Origin: an uncultured Flavobacteriaceae bacterium
GTDB taxonomy: Bacteria; Bacteroidota; Bacteroidia; Flavobacteriales; Flavobacteriaceae
Length of the DNA: 64,000 bases
Reading direction: 5' to 3'
NCBI GenBank assembly: GCA_947494695.1
Contig: CANLWB010000005.1
Location: 310,001-374,000, forward strand
In this document: piece by piece, positions 1 to 8,708 of the stretch
Numbering within the stretch: position 1 is the first letter of the stretch
Layout: each line of letters begins with the position of its first letter
Program-made: the position numbers and the translations under genes
The notes under the pieces: generated by a model
The model's input: only the letters and a program-made list of their open reading frames with translations
What the model was told of the DNA's origin: nothing
The model's database searches: none

Positions 1-201
1 TTTTATTGTATACTTTGAATTCCTTGTATTTAGCTTAAAATATTCCGGGATAAGTTTAAATGAATAATAAGGGTTGTAATGAACGTCTAAATCTTCATTA
101 ACCACAGTGTTTTCATGGTACTCAAAAGATTCAAAAAGTTTTTTAACCTTCGGTTCCAGAAAAAGCTTCGGAAATACCGTAATGTTTTTTGTCGTCCCCA
201 T
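1..201 (-). CDS. BioF2-like GNAT-fold protein, tandem paralog 6 (5' part only)
   Basis: This reading frame is missing from the ORF track because the window edge cuts it. It starts at an ATG whose complement lies at 199-201 and stays open for 67 codons to base 1. It begins four bases after the stop of paralog 5, so it is the next gene of the same operon. The visible part contains 'PKLFLEPKVKKLF' and 'YYSFKLIPEYFKLNT', which match the N-terminal layout of the neighbours ('FFLDLFLKDKALPEF' then 'IPDYLTLKIP'). The acetyltransferase-like core would lie outside the window. It is therefore most likely a sixth copy, somewhat more divergent than the others. Function is unknown beyond the family assignment given for the other copies. 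Confidence 0.7.
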   Translation of the reverse strand, partial: MGTTKNITVFPKLFLEPKVKKLFESFEYHENTVVNEDLDVHYNPYYSFKLIPEYFKLNTRNSKYTIK

Positions 202-205
202 TATA

Positions 206-1417
206 TTATGTAACATACGTAATTAACTCTATTTTAGTTCTTTTCGTTTTGCTAATTATATATAATTCTTTTGCATTTGTGCTTTTCTGGTAAAATGCTA
301 CGTTATGAATTGACTCTTTGTTATTAAAAAGAAAATAATTGATTGACTTAATTAAGTTTTTATCAATACTACTAACAGATACAGATTCTAAGTCACTTGA
401 ATCGGGTAGTTTTGAAACCGCAGTTTCAATAACTTCATATTTATCTATAGTATTCGCTTTTCCAACATTTGCGATGTTGTACTTAAGTTTAGCATATTTG
501 CTGTAAATTTTTTGAGCATTTACTAGTTTAAGAGCTTTAATAAAGGAAAATTTAACTCTGGTTATCAAATACTTATAGTAAGCAAGTAAAGTTATACTTA
601 AACCTTGTGATCTATATACAATGTGTTTCTTGTACATGTAACTATCTGTAATGTATTTTCTTTTATGCAGAAAATCGCCTCTACCCATATCGAACACTTT
701 AATTCCTTCATTAAAACACCATTCAAGATGATTAATCATGTTTACATGTCCTAGGTTAAACATTTGATAATCTATGTCATAACAGCTGTTCCAATGTAAT
801 AATAGACCGTTATCAACAAAGTTTAGGGTTATATTTATTGGCTTCTCTTTATGGTAAATCACAAAGATGCTGGCTTTTTTTTGAAGAATTAGGGGGTACA
901 TGATGTCTTGATAGAGATCTAAATAAGGTAATTCGAAATTGTCTTCTTTTTTCTCCTCGAATCTTTTAATTGTGAGTATTTTTAAATAATCAAAAATACG
1001 GTCATACTCGCTTTTGGAAAGCTCTCCGTAATATATTTTATACTCGGGAGCAATGCATAAATCAAGTCGTTTTCTGTAGCGCTTTAGTTGTGATTTTCGT
1101 CCTCTTCCCAGTTTGGAGCTCAAGTAATGGTTTAAGTCCTGATATTGGCTTAGATTAATATAGAACCCCTCGTATAACGATGTTTTAAGTGTTTTTACCC
1201 AGGTGAATTTTTCTGGAATCTTTAGGGTTAAATAATCTGGAATATCAAAGATGGCGTATATCGTTCTGGACACTCCTGTTTCGTGTTCCGTGTCATTATT
1301 ATAAAGGGTATCCTTTGAAACATTATTTATTATTTTTGAATAAAATTCAGGGAGCGCCTTATCCTTTAAAAAAAGGTCTAAAAAGAAACTCTTTTTTATG
1401 TACTCAATTCCCCTCAT
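206..1417 (-). CDS. BioF2-like GNAT/FemAB-fold protein, tandem paralog 5 (long form)
   Basis: A 403-residue soluble protein without a signal peptide. Residues about 100-265 look like the BioF2-like acetyltransferase domain (Acetyltransf_6, FemAB/GNAT superfamily). It shows 'SIFVIYHKEKPINITLNF' (core strand pair), 'YDIDYQMFNLG' near 213-223 and 'VFDMGRGDFLHKRKY' near 241-255; the last corresponds to the family's 'fDfl.G...yK..w' signature. Residues about 325-403 form an extra C-terminal module shared only with paralogs 3 and 4. Its ATG overlaps the stop of paralog 4 by four bases, so translation is probably coupled. Family members transfer acyl or aminoacyl groups, often in glycan or lipid pathways. 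The substrate here is unknown; the link to polysaccharide acylation rests on the upstream MBOAT and SGNH-like genes. Confidence 0.75.
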   Translation of the reverse strand: MRGIEYIKKSFFLDLFLKDKALPEFYSKIINNVSKDTLYNNDTEHETGVSRTIYAIFDIPDYLTLKIPEKFTWVKTLKTSLYEGFYINLSQYQDLNHYLSSKLGRGRKSQLKRYRKRLDLCIAPEYKIYYGELSKSEYDRIFDYLKILTIKRFEEKKEDNFELPYLDLYQDIMYPLILQKKASIFVIYHKEKPINITLNFVDNGLLLHWNSCYDIDYQMFNLGHVNMINHLEWCFNEGIKVFDMGRGDFLHKRKYITDSYMYKKHIVYRSQGLSITLLAYYKYLITRVKFSFIKALKLVNAQKIYSKYAKLKYNIANVGKANTIDKYEVIETAVSKLPDSSDLESVSVSSIDKNLIKSINYFLFNNKESIHNVAFYQKSTNAKELYIISKTKRTKIELITYVT

Positions 1418-2601
1418 TGTTTTTTTACTATTAATAATTGATTTTTACGTTTTCCTCGTATTTCATAATGATTGGGAGAATCATGTCTCCTGTAAACACC
1501 TACATCATCGAGTTTTTCTTTGTTGATGAACAAAAAATTATACACGTGCTTTTTTAGACCTTTAAAGGTCTTGCTACTGTGGAAATCAATTTTTTGGGCA
1601 TATTCTTCAATGGCTATATCGTTTTTTATCAATACTTCGACCCTAGTAGCTTCATTTGAATAGTTTGATGTGAGTCTGTAAACGATTTTTTTGAAGTTGC
1701 TATAAGTTTTGTGTAGGTTATAGGATTTCATTTTTTTCACCACACTTCGTTTGAGTTTTTCTTTTAAACCTATAACAAATGCCTTAAACACATAGTACGG
1801 ATTTTTAGAATTATGTACAATCTGAATTGTATTAAAATATGAGGTTGTTGCCCATTTTTTTTTGTAATAATCATACCCTTTTAAGAGATCGTAAATGTTA
1901 TAATGATTATTGAAACACCATTCAATATTTTTAAGCATATCTATAGACCCTAAATGAAACTTTCCGTAGTCTATATCGTATCCACTAATAATATAGTATG
2001 CTAATTTGTTTTTAAACATGTTAATTCTAATACTAATTGGCACATCGTTATTATAAATAACAAATAAACTGGCAGTCTTGTTCATGATCATATCAAAACA
2101 CAAATCACGAAACTCCTGAAGGTGTTGTAGCTCATAATTAACCTCATTCTTTTCCTGAAACCTCCTAATGATAAAATCTTCTAAAAAGATAAACAACCTG
2201 TTGTACTCTTTTTTTTCTATGTGTCCATGATATGCGGCATATTTAATATTGAAGCAGGTTTCTAGTCTGCTTTTGTACCTATTAAGGTTAGACCTTGATT
2301 TTGGACTAATATGTTTGGAAAAGTATGTTTTGAAATCTACAAACAGTTGGCAATCTATAAAATGCCCCTTTATAGTTCTTACCGTATTAAACTTGATATC
2401 TCCAAGGTTGTTTAATGGGGTGATTTTTAAATATTCAGGAGCATCCTTAATAATCATTAGATTATGCGTAAATCCAGTGCTGGATGAATCTTGATTTGTA
2501 TATAAAACATTCTTATTGAAGCTAATGGATCTAAAAATAGGGGGTAAGCCTTTGTTTGTTAGAAAAGCTTTTAAAAATGTTATGTTCCTATTGCCAGCCA
2601 T
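1414..2601 (-). CDS. BioF2-like GNAT/FemAB-fold protein, tandem paralog 4 (long form)
   Basis: A 395-residue cytosolic protein of the same family as its neighbours. The core carries 'SLFVIYNNDVPISIRINM', 'YDIDYGKFHLG', 'NIEWCFNN' and 'IYDLLKGYDYYKKKW', all aligning with the BioF2-like acetyltransferase (Acetyltransf_6) signature. The basic stretch 'SPKSRSNLNRYKSRLE' and 'RRFQEKNEVNYEL' are also shared across the array. The last 75 or so residues ('VYNFLFINKEKLDDVGVY') belong to the C-terminal module found in paralogs 3-5. Seven bases separate it from paralog 3 and it overlaps paralog 5 by four. The ORF on the other strand at 2249-2494 is a shadow. The transferred group and acceptor cannot be read from the sequence. 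Confidence 0.75.
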   Translation of the reverse strand: MAGNRNITFLKAFLTNKGLPPIFRSISFNKNVLYTNQDSSSTGFTHNLMIIKDAPEYLKITPLNNLGDIKFNTVRTIKGHFIDCQLFVDFKTYFSKHISPKSRSNLNRYKSRLETCFNIKYAAYHGHIEKKEYNRLFIFLEDFIIRRFQEKNEVNYELQHLQEFRDLCFDMIMNKTASLFVIYNNDVPISIRINMFKNKLAYYIISGYDIDYGKFHLGSIDMLKNIEWCFNNHYNIYDLLKGYDYYKKKWATTSYFNTIQIVHNSKNPYYVFKAFVIGLKEKLKRSVVKKMKSYNLHKTYSNFKKIVYRLTSNYSNEATRVEVLIKNDIAIEEYAQKIDFHSSKTFKGLKKHVYNFLFINKEKLDDVGVYRRHDSPNHYEIRGKRKNQLLIVKKQ

Positions 2602-2608
2602 AGATAAA

Positions 2609-3796
2609 TTAAGATTTTAAGAAACGTATTTCTCCCGTTGCTTCAATTCCTTTAACATAAAAGGTGTTAGTGTCAATTGAAGACTTAAATACTTCAATAT
2701 GTTTTAAGGACTCCTGAGACTTATATAAAAAATCGTATACCGGACGTTTTAAAAAAGTATATTGAGGCAGGATCAATTCAATTTTAATGGGGCTATTAGA
2801 ACTAAAAGCCTCATGGCTAATCTTCCTTAAAGCATATGTCCTGGGTTTTTCTGTTGTAATATTTCGGTATCTAAAATTTAAATAGGCATGATACAGTTTA
2901 TCGACGCGACATTTTTTTAGTAAAGCGACCAGCTTATAAAAACTCTTTATTCTGAAGCTTAAAAGGGTTCCTCTAATTTTAGAAAAGACACTGTTTTTGT
3001 TAAAGATTACATGTCTTTGAAAATAGTACTCGTCATCGGTTAAATACGCCTTATAGGCATAGCTTCCTTTTAATAAATCGAAAACCTGTATGTCGTTTTC
3101 ATAACACCAATGCAATTGTTTTATAAAATCTATAAAACCAATATAAAATTTAGAGTAATCGATGTCGTAAGCCCTTATATAGCCATAAATCACATGGCCT
3201 CTTATTAAATTCAAGCACATGCTTATTGGTTTATCATCATGATAAATTACAAAAAGAGCAGCTTCCTTATTCTGTATTAAGGGAAAGGCAATTTTATGAT
3301 AAACGTCCCAACGTGTGAGATCGTAGTTTTTCATTTTTTTTTCTTCGAAACGCCGCTCGATCAACTCACGAAACATTTTAAAAAGCGCTTCATACTCATC
3401 GGTTTCAATATGTCCGCAATACGTTTTATAGCTTATGTTAAAGGTGTTTTCTAATCTTTTTTGGTAAGTTCTAAATTTAGACCTTCTTTTTGAGCTAAAA
3501 TTCTGCTTAAGGTAGCCCTCAACGCCGTCATAGTTTTTTAAAACAATCATAGACCCCTTAAAACTATTGATTGTATTTACCTGCCAGTTCTTGCTGTCAA
3601 TAGTCGCTTTAAGGTAGCCCGGAAAATCATATATACAGGTCACCTGTGAATTCTCTACGTTTTCACTGGTATTACCTATATACACATTCCTGTTTGATAT
3701 CACATTTGATAGTGTCTTATAGTGAGGTAATGCTTCTCTGTTTTCTAAAAAAATGCTTAACATATCAAATTTCTTTGTCTTCATACGATTCAACAT
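2609..3796 (-). CDS. BioF2-like GNAT/FemAB-fold protein, tandem paralog 3 (long form)
   Basis: A 395-residue protein. Array-wide motifs are present: 'SSKRRSKFRTYQKRLE', 'ERRFEEKKMKNYDL', 'ALFVIYHDDKPISMCLNL', 'YDIDYSKFYIG', 'HWCYENDIQVFDLLKG'. In the usual 'yK..w' position it reads 'YKAYL' rather than 'YKKKW', so that end of the motif is degenerate. The C-terminal module is present ('VYDFLYKSQESLKHIEVF'). Two possible starts exist, M1 and M5 ('MKTKKFDML'); the first is used here. Only two bases separate it from paralog 2. Family function is acyl or aminoacyl transfer; a role in decorating a surface glycan is inferred from context only. Confidence 0.75.
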   Translation of the reverse strand: MLNRMKTKKFDMLSIFLENREALPHYKTLSNVISNRNVYIGNTSENVENSQVTCIYDFPGYLKATIDSKNWQVNTINSFKGSMIVLKNYDGVEGYLKQNFSSKRRSKFRTYQKRLENTFNISYKTYCGHIETDEYEALFKMFRELIERRFEEKKMKNYDLTRWDVYHKIAFPLIQNKEAALFVIYHDDKPISMCLNLIRGHVIYGYIRAYDIDYSKFYIGFIDFIKQLHWCYENDIQVFDLLKGSYAYKAYLTDDEYYFQRHVIFNKNSVFSKIRGTLLSFRIKSFYKLVALLKKCRVDKLYHAYLNFRYRNITTEKPRTYALRKISHEAFSSNSPIKIELILPQYTFLKRPVYDFLYKSQESLKHIEVFKSSIDTNTFYVKGIEATGEIRFLKS

Positions 3797-3798
3797 TT

Positions 3799-4749
3799 TT
3801 AAGTTTTAATAGTCTTTAATCTGTAGCATATCTTATCAAAGTTTATAAGGTTTCCAATAATGCCTTTACTTCTTAGAAACTTTAATACTTTAAACTCCAT
3901 AAAAGCGGTTCCTGCAATCACTCTTGAAATCAACGATTTGCTGTTATAATGAATATGATAAAAGAAATCATACTCATAATTACACCATTTGTCTTTATAA
4001 CTGGATTTTCCAATGGCCAAATCGAATATCTTAATATTATTAGAGATGCACCATTCTAAATGATTTAACATACTAATATCACCCATGTTATACGAGGCAT
4101 AATCTGTATGATATGTTTGAATATGACTAAATACAATATCTGATAAATGAAAATTAAGTGTGATTGAAATAGGGGTTTCATCATCATAAATAACATGTAA
4201 GGAGGCCTTTTTATCAAGGATTTTTTTATAAGATATTGTTTTTAGGTCCTCCCAATTAGACAGATATCGATTGTTTATTTTCTTTTCCCTAAACCTTTTA
4301 ATGAGTAGCTTTTGAAACGAATTAAATATACTGTCGAAATTTGATTTATCCAGATAACCATAATATACTTTATTACGAATTTTATGATTCTGTTTCAGCT
4401 TTCTCAATTTAGAAAACAGGTTCTTACGGTTTCTTCTACTTAAATTATCTTTGAGATACTCTTCAACGTTTTTACAATGAAATAAATTAACCAAGTACCC
4501 TTTATATTGATCAATTTTCATGGTTTTTAAAGAGGAGGGGAGTTGCTTTAATTGAATGTTAAGATAAGAAGGGATATCTTTCGATATATAAGTGTTTTTG
4601 GGACTTGGCACATGAAACACCTTTATATTATTGATAATGGCATTGGTAACGGAGTTAAGAATTTTAGGCGCATAAGATGACATCGTTTTATTTTCTAAAA
4701 ATAAATCGAATACAAATTGATTTGATCCTAAAAGCCTATTAATGATCAT
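3799..4749 (-). CDS. BioF2-like GNAT/FemAB-fold protein, tandem paralog 2 (short form)
   Basis: A 316-residue copy of the array family that stops soon after the acetyltransferase-like core and lacks the C-terminal module of paralogs 3-5. The core is intact by eye: 'LSRRNRKNLFSKLRKLK', 'KRFREKKINNRYL', 'SLHVIYDDETPISITLNF', 'YHTDYASYNMG', 'EWCISNNIKIFDLAIG' and 'YKDKW'. The usual 'YDIDY' is changed to 'YHTDY'. Spacing to both neighbours is short (12 and 2 bases), consistent with one transcript. No signal peptide or membrane segment is visible, so it should act in the cytoplasm. Substrate unknown. Confidence 0.75.
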   Translation of the reverse strand: MIINRLLGSNQFVFDLFLENKTMSSYAPKILNSVTNAIINNIKVFHVPSPKNTYISKDIPSYLNIQLKQLPSSLKTMKIDQYKGYLVNLFHCKNVEEYLKDNLSRRNRKNLFSKLRKLKQNHKIRNKVYYGYLDKSNFDSIFNSFQKLLIKRFREKKINNRYLSNWEDLKTISYKKILDKKASLHVIYDDETPISITLNFHLSDIVFSHIQTYHTDYASYNMGDISMLNHLEWCISNNIKIFDLAIGKSSYKDKWCNYEYDFFYHIHYNSKSLISRVIAGTAFMEFKVLKFLRSKGIIGNLINFDKICYRLKTIKT

Positions 4750-4761
4750 ATTGTTATTGGG

Positions 4762-5769
4762 TTACATGTTTTTTTTATTTCTTAAAAAAGAAAGTTTGTG
4801 GGCGATATGCATTAAATCATTACGTCTTAAAAAGAGTTTTAAATGATAAAACCTATAATAAGCGAGTGCGAGTAAGCAGGAAAAAAGCGATTTTTTATCA
4901 TAATATATATGATACTCGAACCAGTAAATTTGATTAGACCATCGTTTTTTATATTCAAAATAACCTTTAGAAAAATCGAGTGCTTTCAATTTATGCTCAA
5001 TACACCATTCTAATTGCTTCATAATCCCAACAATTCCCAGTCGGTATTTTGAATAGTCTATATCGAATACTCTAATGACATCGAACATGATCTTTTCGGA
5101 AAAATTCGTTAACGTAATAGTTATGGGTTTTTCACCATCATAAGTAACGAAAAGAGCAGCTTTTTTTTTGCGAATCATTGGTAGCGTTACTTCTTCATAG
5201 AATTTCCATTCTTTGGGGGTTAGATTGTTATTTATGGTCTTTTTATTAAGGAAACGTTTTCTTAAGAGTTCTTTAAACCTCGCAAAAATAAAATGATATT
5301 CCTCATCACTAATCTCTCCAAAAAACACCTTGTGTCTGCAATTAAATGAACTTTCTATTTTTCTTTTATAGGACCTAAATTTATACCTGCTTTTTCTACT
5401 AATCACATCGGCCATATACTCATTAAGCGAATTGTAATTATCTAGCACACAGCGAAAACCTGGATATTGTATAACTTTATGTAAGCTAAGATTGGGCTCG
5501 TTGGATCGTGTTTTAACTTTGGTGTGATTTGGCACATCGTAAACAATGAATACACGACCTTTATAATCTTGGTCTTCAATATTCTTAGAAACCCTATAAT
5601 TAATCCCTTTTGTATTTGTTTTGCCAATATTACAGTATAACGGCAAGTATTTGTTTTTAACAAATTCGAGTTTTGGGATAATATTAAACGTAAAGTATTC
5701 TCTCTCATAATAAAAATGCTTGAGCCAAATGGTTTTAAATGTTTCAGATAAAAAGGGGTTACGTTTCAT
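4762..5769 (-). CDS. BioF2-like GNAT/FemAB-fold protein, tandem paralog 1 (short form)
   Basis: A 335-residue protein, the first of the array in transcription order and five bases downstream of the SGNH-like gene. It has the family core: 'ISRKSRYKFRSYKRKIE', 'RKRFLNKKTINNNL', 'ALFVTYDGEKPITITLTN', 'FDIDYSKYRLG', 'EWCIEHKLKALDFSKG' and 'YKKRW'. Like paralog 2 it lacks the C-terminal module. Its N-terminus is longer than in the other copies (additional 'ETFKTIWLKHFYYEREYF'). The 88-residue ORF at 5442-5708 on the same strand is an out-of-frame shadow. Family knowledge points to acyl or aminoacyl transfer; being next to the MBOAT/SGNH pair suggests glycan decoration, which is inference. Confidence 0.75.
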   Translation of the reverse strand: MKRNPFLSETFKTIWLKHFYYEREYFTFNIIPKLEFVKNKYLPLYCNIGKTNTKGINYRVSKNIEDQDYKGRVFIVYDVPNHTKVKTRSNEPNLSLHKVIQYPGFRCVLDNYNSLNEYMADVISRKSRYKFRSYKRKIESSFNCRHKVFFGEISDEEYHFIFARFKELLRKRFLNKKTINNNLTPKEWKFYEEVTLPMIRKKKAALFVTYDGEKPITITLTNFSEKIMFDVIRVFDIDYSKYRLGIVGIMKQLEWCIEHKLKALDFSKGYFEYKKRWSNQIYWFEYHIYYDKKSLFSCLLALAYYRFYHLKLFLRRNDLMHIAHKLSFLRNKKNM

Positions 5770-5774
5770 ATGTT

Positions 5775-6722
5775 TTATGAATGATTACTTTTTAAGTATA
5801 CTTTAATATCTTCAGTTAGTTCTTTTGTGAAGCTCTTCGCGCTTTCAGACTCTAAATGAGAGCCGTCATAGGTCTTATATTTATAAGATTTATTTATATA
5901 GTTGAAATATGGTATCTTATAAAACTCTGCTATACTATCCATTTCATAATCAAAACTTTTCCAAAGTTCAGTTTCAAACTTTAAGAACTCATAGGTTGAT
6001 GGCATTCTTACTAGAAAGACATCTCCTTTGGATTTAAGATATGTAATGGTCTTTATAAAATATTCATATCGGTATTGGGATATTTGCTGTGTCTTTATCT
6101 TTTCTTTATAGAATTTCATGTTTAAAGCCTTCCAATTTTCAATATCTGTAGCTCTAATGGTATCATGCTTTCCCTCCAACTTAACTTCATTCCATCCGTT
6201 ATGATGCGAGGTCCTATGATTCCATTGATCTAAATCATGAAAACCATTATATAATGGAGCTCCATAAGCATTCATTATATAATTGTAATTAGGTGAGGAG
6301 GTGTAATTGTCTACTTTTCCAAGCGTTAACCTTTTGTCATACTTTAAAGTTTTTTTAGCATCGAGCCCTATAGGAGCTGTAAAGTTCCCTGGACTAATCG
6401 ATATTATAAAAACACCATTTCTTGTATGTATTTTATTTTTGATGGCTTTTAAATAAACTTCCCCAAAATGGGCTTCATTAAGGGCAAAATTTACCATAGG
6501 TAAGTCAAAAAGACCATAATCCGCTAAGGCTTCTTCAATAATAGTAGGGGATATGCCTTCATTAGCTCTGGATAATCCTAAAATTAAGCCTCCCGCTTGT
6601 TGCGTGAATTTATTATAGTGTGGATCGACAAAATCGTTTGCCAGTTTATTTACAAAGAACAGGTAGACCATAATAAATGTTATGGCTATCAAAACTAATT
6701 TTATAACGAAACTCTTTAACAT
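5775..6722 (-). CDS. SGNH-hydrolase-like membrane-anchored protein, MBOAT partner
   Basis: A 315-residue protein with one N-terminal membrane segment (about residues 5-24) and the rest presumably in the periplasm. 'ILGLSRANEGISP' carries a serine (S51) in a G-x-S setting like block I of SGNH/GDSL-type enzymes. 'DGSHL' near the C-terminus (D286, H289) matches the block V D-x-x-H. This arrangement is known in polysaccharide O-acetylation partners of MBOAT proteins such as AlgJ/AlgX and in DltD. The gene follows the MBOAT gene by three bases, which supports a two-component O-acylation pair. Overall similarity to named families is weak by eye, so the family call is tentative but the catalytic-motif pattern is clear. 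Confidence 0.65.
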   Translation of the reverse strand: MLKSFVIKLVLIAITFIMVYLFFVNKLANDFVDPHYNKFTQQAGGLILGLSRANEGISPTIIEEALADYGLFDLPMVNFALNEAHFGEVYLKAIKNKIHTRNGVFIISISPGNFTAPIGLDAKKTLKYDKRLTLGKVDNYTSSPNYNYIMNAYGAPLYNGFHDLDQWNHRTSHHNGWNEVKLEGKHDTIRATDIENWKALNMKFYKEKIKTQQISQYRYEYFIKTITYLKSKGDVFLVRMPSTYEFLKFETELWKSFDYEMDSIAEFYKIPYFNYINKSYKYKTYDGSHLESESAKSFTKELTEDIKVYLKSNHS

Positions 6723-6725
6723 AAC

Positions 6726-8174
6726 TTAAAATTGAAAATAGATGAAAGAATTTTGTCTATTAATAGCAAACAAAACAATAACAAAAATATAAGCAAAGCA
6801 CATGCTGTATTTAGCTATTCTTGTTTGTTTCGTAAACAGTTCGTAAACCTTACGATTGCCTTTATAATAATAGATAATTTGCACAATAAAAATCAAAACA
6901 AGACATAGGAATAACTCGAAAGCATTACCTAATATATTTATATGTAAACTACCTTGAAATGAGAACATGTGTTCTAAATAAACCAGAGCTTGATGTATAT
7001 TGGGAGATCTAAAAAACACAAGAGTTATAGTCATTAGGCCTAAAACTGTGAGCCATCCCAAAAATCCACGTATCCGCTTTGAAAGCTTTAATGTATTGAA
7101 AACTTTATGACGAAATTGTTTTGTTGAAATCTCAACAACTAATATAAAGGCATTTAAAAGGCTCCAGATAACAAATGTCCAGTTCGCTCCATGCCATAAG
7201 CCGTTTATGAAAAACACAATAACAACAGCTATAAGTCTTGGGTACCTGGCATTTCTAATCAATGGTTTATATATAAAGTCTCTTAGCCAAGTTGTAAAAG
7301 AAATATGCCAACGCTTCCAGAACTCTTCGAAAGAAGTTGAGAAAATAGGGCGATTAAAATTTTGAATTAAATCATATCCCATGGTTTTCGCCGCACCAAT
7401 TGCTATGGATGTATACGCCGAAAAATCATAATAAATTTGAAAACAAAAGAAAAGACTTCCTAAAATTAGAGATAAACTGTGAGGAGAATCCGGGGTTCTA
7501 AATGCTTCATCTACGTACAACCCCAATCTATCGGCCACAACAAGTTTTAAAAAGAACCCCCATGCCATCATTATAATCCCTTTCTTAATGTTGTTAACAT
7601 TAATAGTGGTTTCAGACTTCAATTGAGGGAGCAGTCGAGAGGCACGTTCTACGGGGCCTGCTACCAATTGTGGAAAGAACGAAACATATAATGCAAACTT
7701 ACCCATATGGCGTTCCGGCTTAATTACTCCTCTATAAATCTCAATGGAATAACTCATCGTTTGGAAGGTGTAAAAGCTAATGCCAACAGGAAGAAGTATC
7801 TGGTTAAAATTATATGAGTTAGCCTCTTGTTTGGTTAACACGTCAGATCCAAAAAAATCTAAAACCCATTCTATATTATTTGTAAAAAAAAACAAGTATT
7901 TAAAAACGAACAGAATGCCAATATTTGTTATAATGCTTAATATTAAATAGCGCTTCTTTATGGATGCTTTTTTTGCTTCATGCATCTTTATTCCGCAGAA
8001 ATAATCGACAAGGGTAGAAACAATTAATAATATAATAAGCTCGGGTTCGTGAGCTATGTAGAAAAAGTAGCTTCCGAGTAAAAGCCACAGCCATCTGTAT
8101 TTATGATTTAGACTATAAAATCCTATAATCATAACAGGGAAAAAGATTAGAAATTCAAACGAGTTAAATAGCAT
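6726..8174 (-). CDS. MBOAT family O-acyltransferase (AlgI-like)
   Basis: A 482-residue multi-spanning inner-membrane protein of the membrane-bound O-acyltransferase family. These move an acyl group, usually acetyl, across the membrane for transfer to a polysaccharide. It has the typical start 'MLFNSFEFLIFFP', the 'FPQLVAGPVERASRLLPQ' motif, 'FEEFWKRWHISFTTWLRDF' with H290, and 'NGLWHGANWTFVIW' with the conserved catalytic H328. The length is normal for AlgI-type proteins. It is the first gene of the minus-strand operon and is followed by the SGNH-like partner and the GNAT-like array. A TAnnTTTG-type -7 box lies about 35 bases upstream. The acceptor could be the glycan made by the locus at 10.7-39 kb. 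Confidence 0.93.
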   Translation of the reverse strand: MLFNSFEFLIFFPVMIIGFYSLNHKYRWLWLLLGSYFFYIAHEPELIILLIVSTLVDYFCGIKMHEAKKASIKKRYLILSIITNIGILFVFKYLFFFTNNIEWVLDFFGSDVLTKQEANSYNFNQILLPVGISFYTFQTMSYSIEIYRGVIKPERHMGKFALYVSFFPQLVAGPVERASRLLPQLKSETTINVNNIKKGIIMMAWGFFLKLVVADRLGLYVDEAFRTPDSPHSLSLILGSLFFCFQIYYDFSAYTSIAIGAAKTMGYDLIQNFNRPIFSTSFEEFWKRWHISFTTWLRDFIYKPLIRNARYPRLIAVVIVFFINGLWHGANWTFVIWSLLNAFILVVEISTKQFRHKVFNTLKLSKRIRGFLGWLTVLGLMTITLVFFRSPNIHQALVYLEHMFSFQGSLHINILGNAFELFLCLVLIFIVQIIYYYKGNRKVYELFTKQTRIAKYSMCFAYIFVIVLFAINRQNSFIYFQF

Positions 8175-8708
8175 TAATAGTTGATGGTTAGTGAGAGACT
8201 ATCATGAACAAACATAAATTATTTTTACATAACTCCCTTAAAAACAAGCTGAAATGAAAATAAAATAGATCAAGATGTTTTACTTAAACTTTACAATTAT
8301 TTTACCGTTTTTTTATGCGCATTATCGTATCTTCATATCCGATTTTTTGTGCATTATAACGACCGTGAACTTTTGTGATCCTTAATTTTAACCTACTTGT
8401 AAACGTCTGAATATTAGCACATTAATTTTACTAAAGTTATTAAAACTTATTAACAATTTGGAAAAAATAATAGGATAACACGCTATTTTTGAAGCCTTTG
8501 AAAATTACGTGAGATCCAGAATCATTTTTTTGACGTATATGAATATTAATTAGAACTATTAACAGCAGTTTATCGTATTAATTTGTATTTAATCGATTAC
8601 AAATTTTATATTAAATGTATTTTATCGAAAAAAACACACACTTAAACGGCAAACTAAAAAAAAACTTTAGTATTGGAAAGATTATTAACGCGCCAAATTA
8701 TGATTATT
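8175..8708. other. Divergent intergenic region with an operator-like palindrome
   Basis: This very AT-rich gap separates the minus-strand MBOAT operon from the plus-strand beta-helix lipoprotein. It holds the MBOAT -7 box (8209-8216) and a dyad around 8581-8604, in which ATTTGTA and TACAAAT flank a core containing the palindrome TAATCGATTA (8590-8599). That core resembles operators of LacI-type or other helix-turn-helix dimers, but no regulator gene is nearby. I see no credible small gene. The ORF track starts the lipoprotein at a TTG at 8673, upstream of the more likely start at 8709. Confidence 0.4.
8209..8216 (-). promoter_or_regulatory. -7 box of the MBOAT/GNAT-array operon
   Basis: On the minus strand the sequence reads TATGTTTG, a perfect match to the Bacteroidota -7 consensus TAnnTTTG, about 35 bases upstream of the MBOAT start codon. 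I do not find a clear TTTG -33 element at the expected spacing, so the promoter is only partly supported. Confidence 0.45.
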
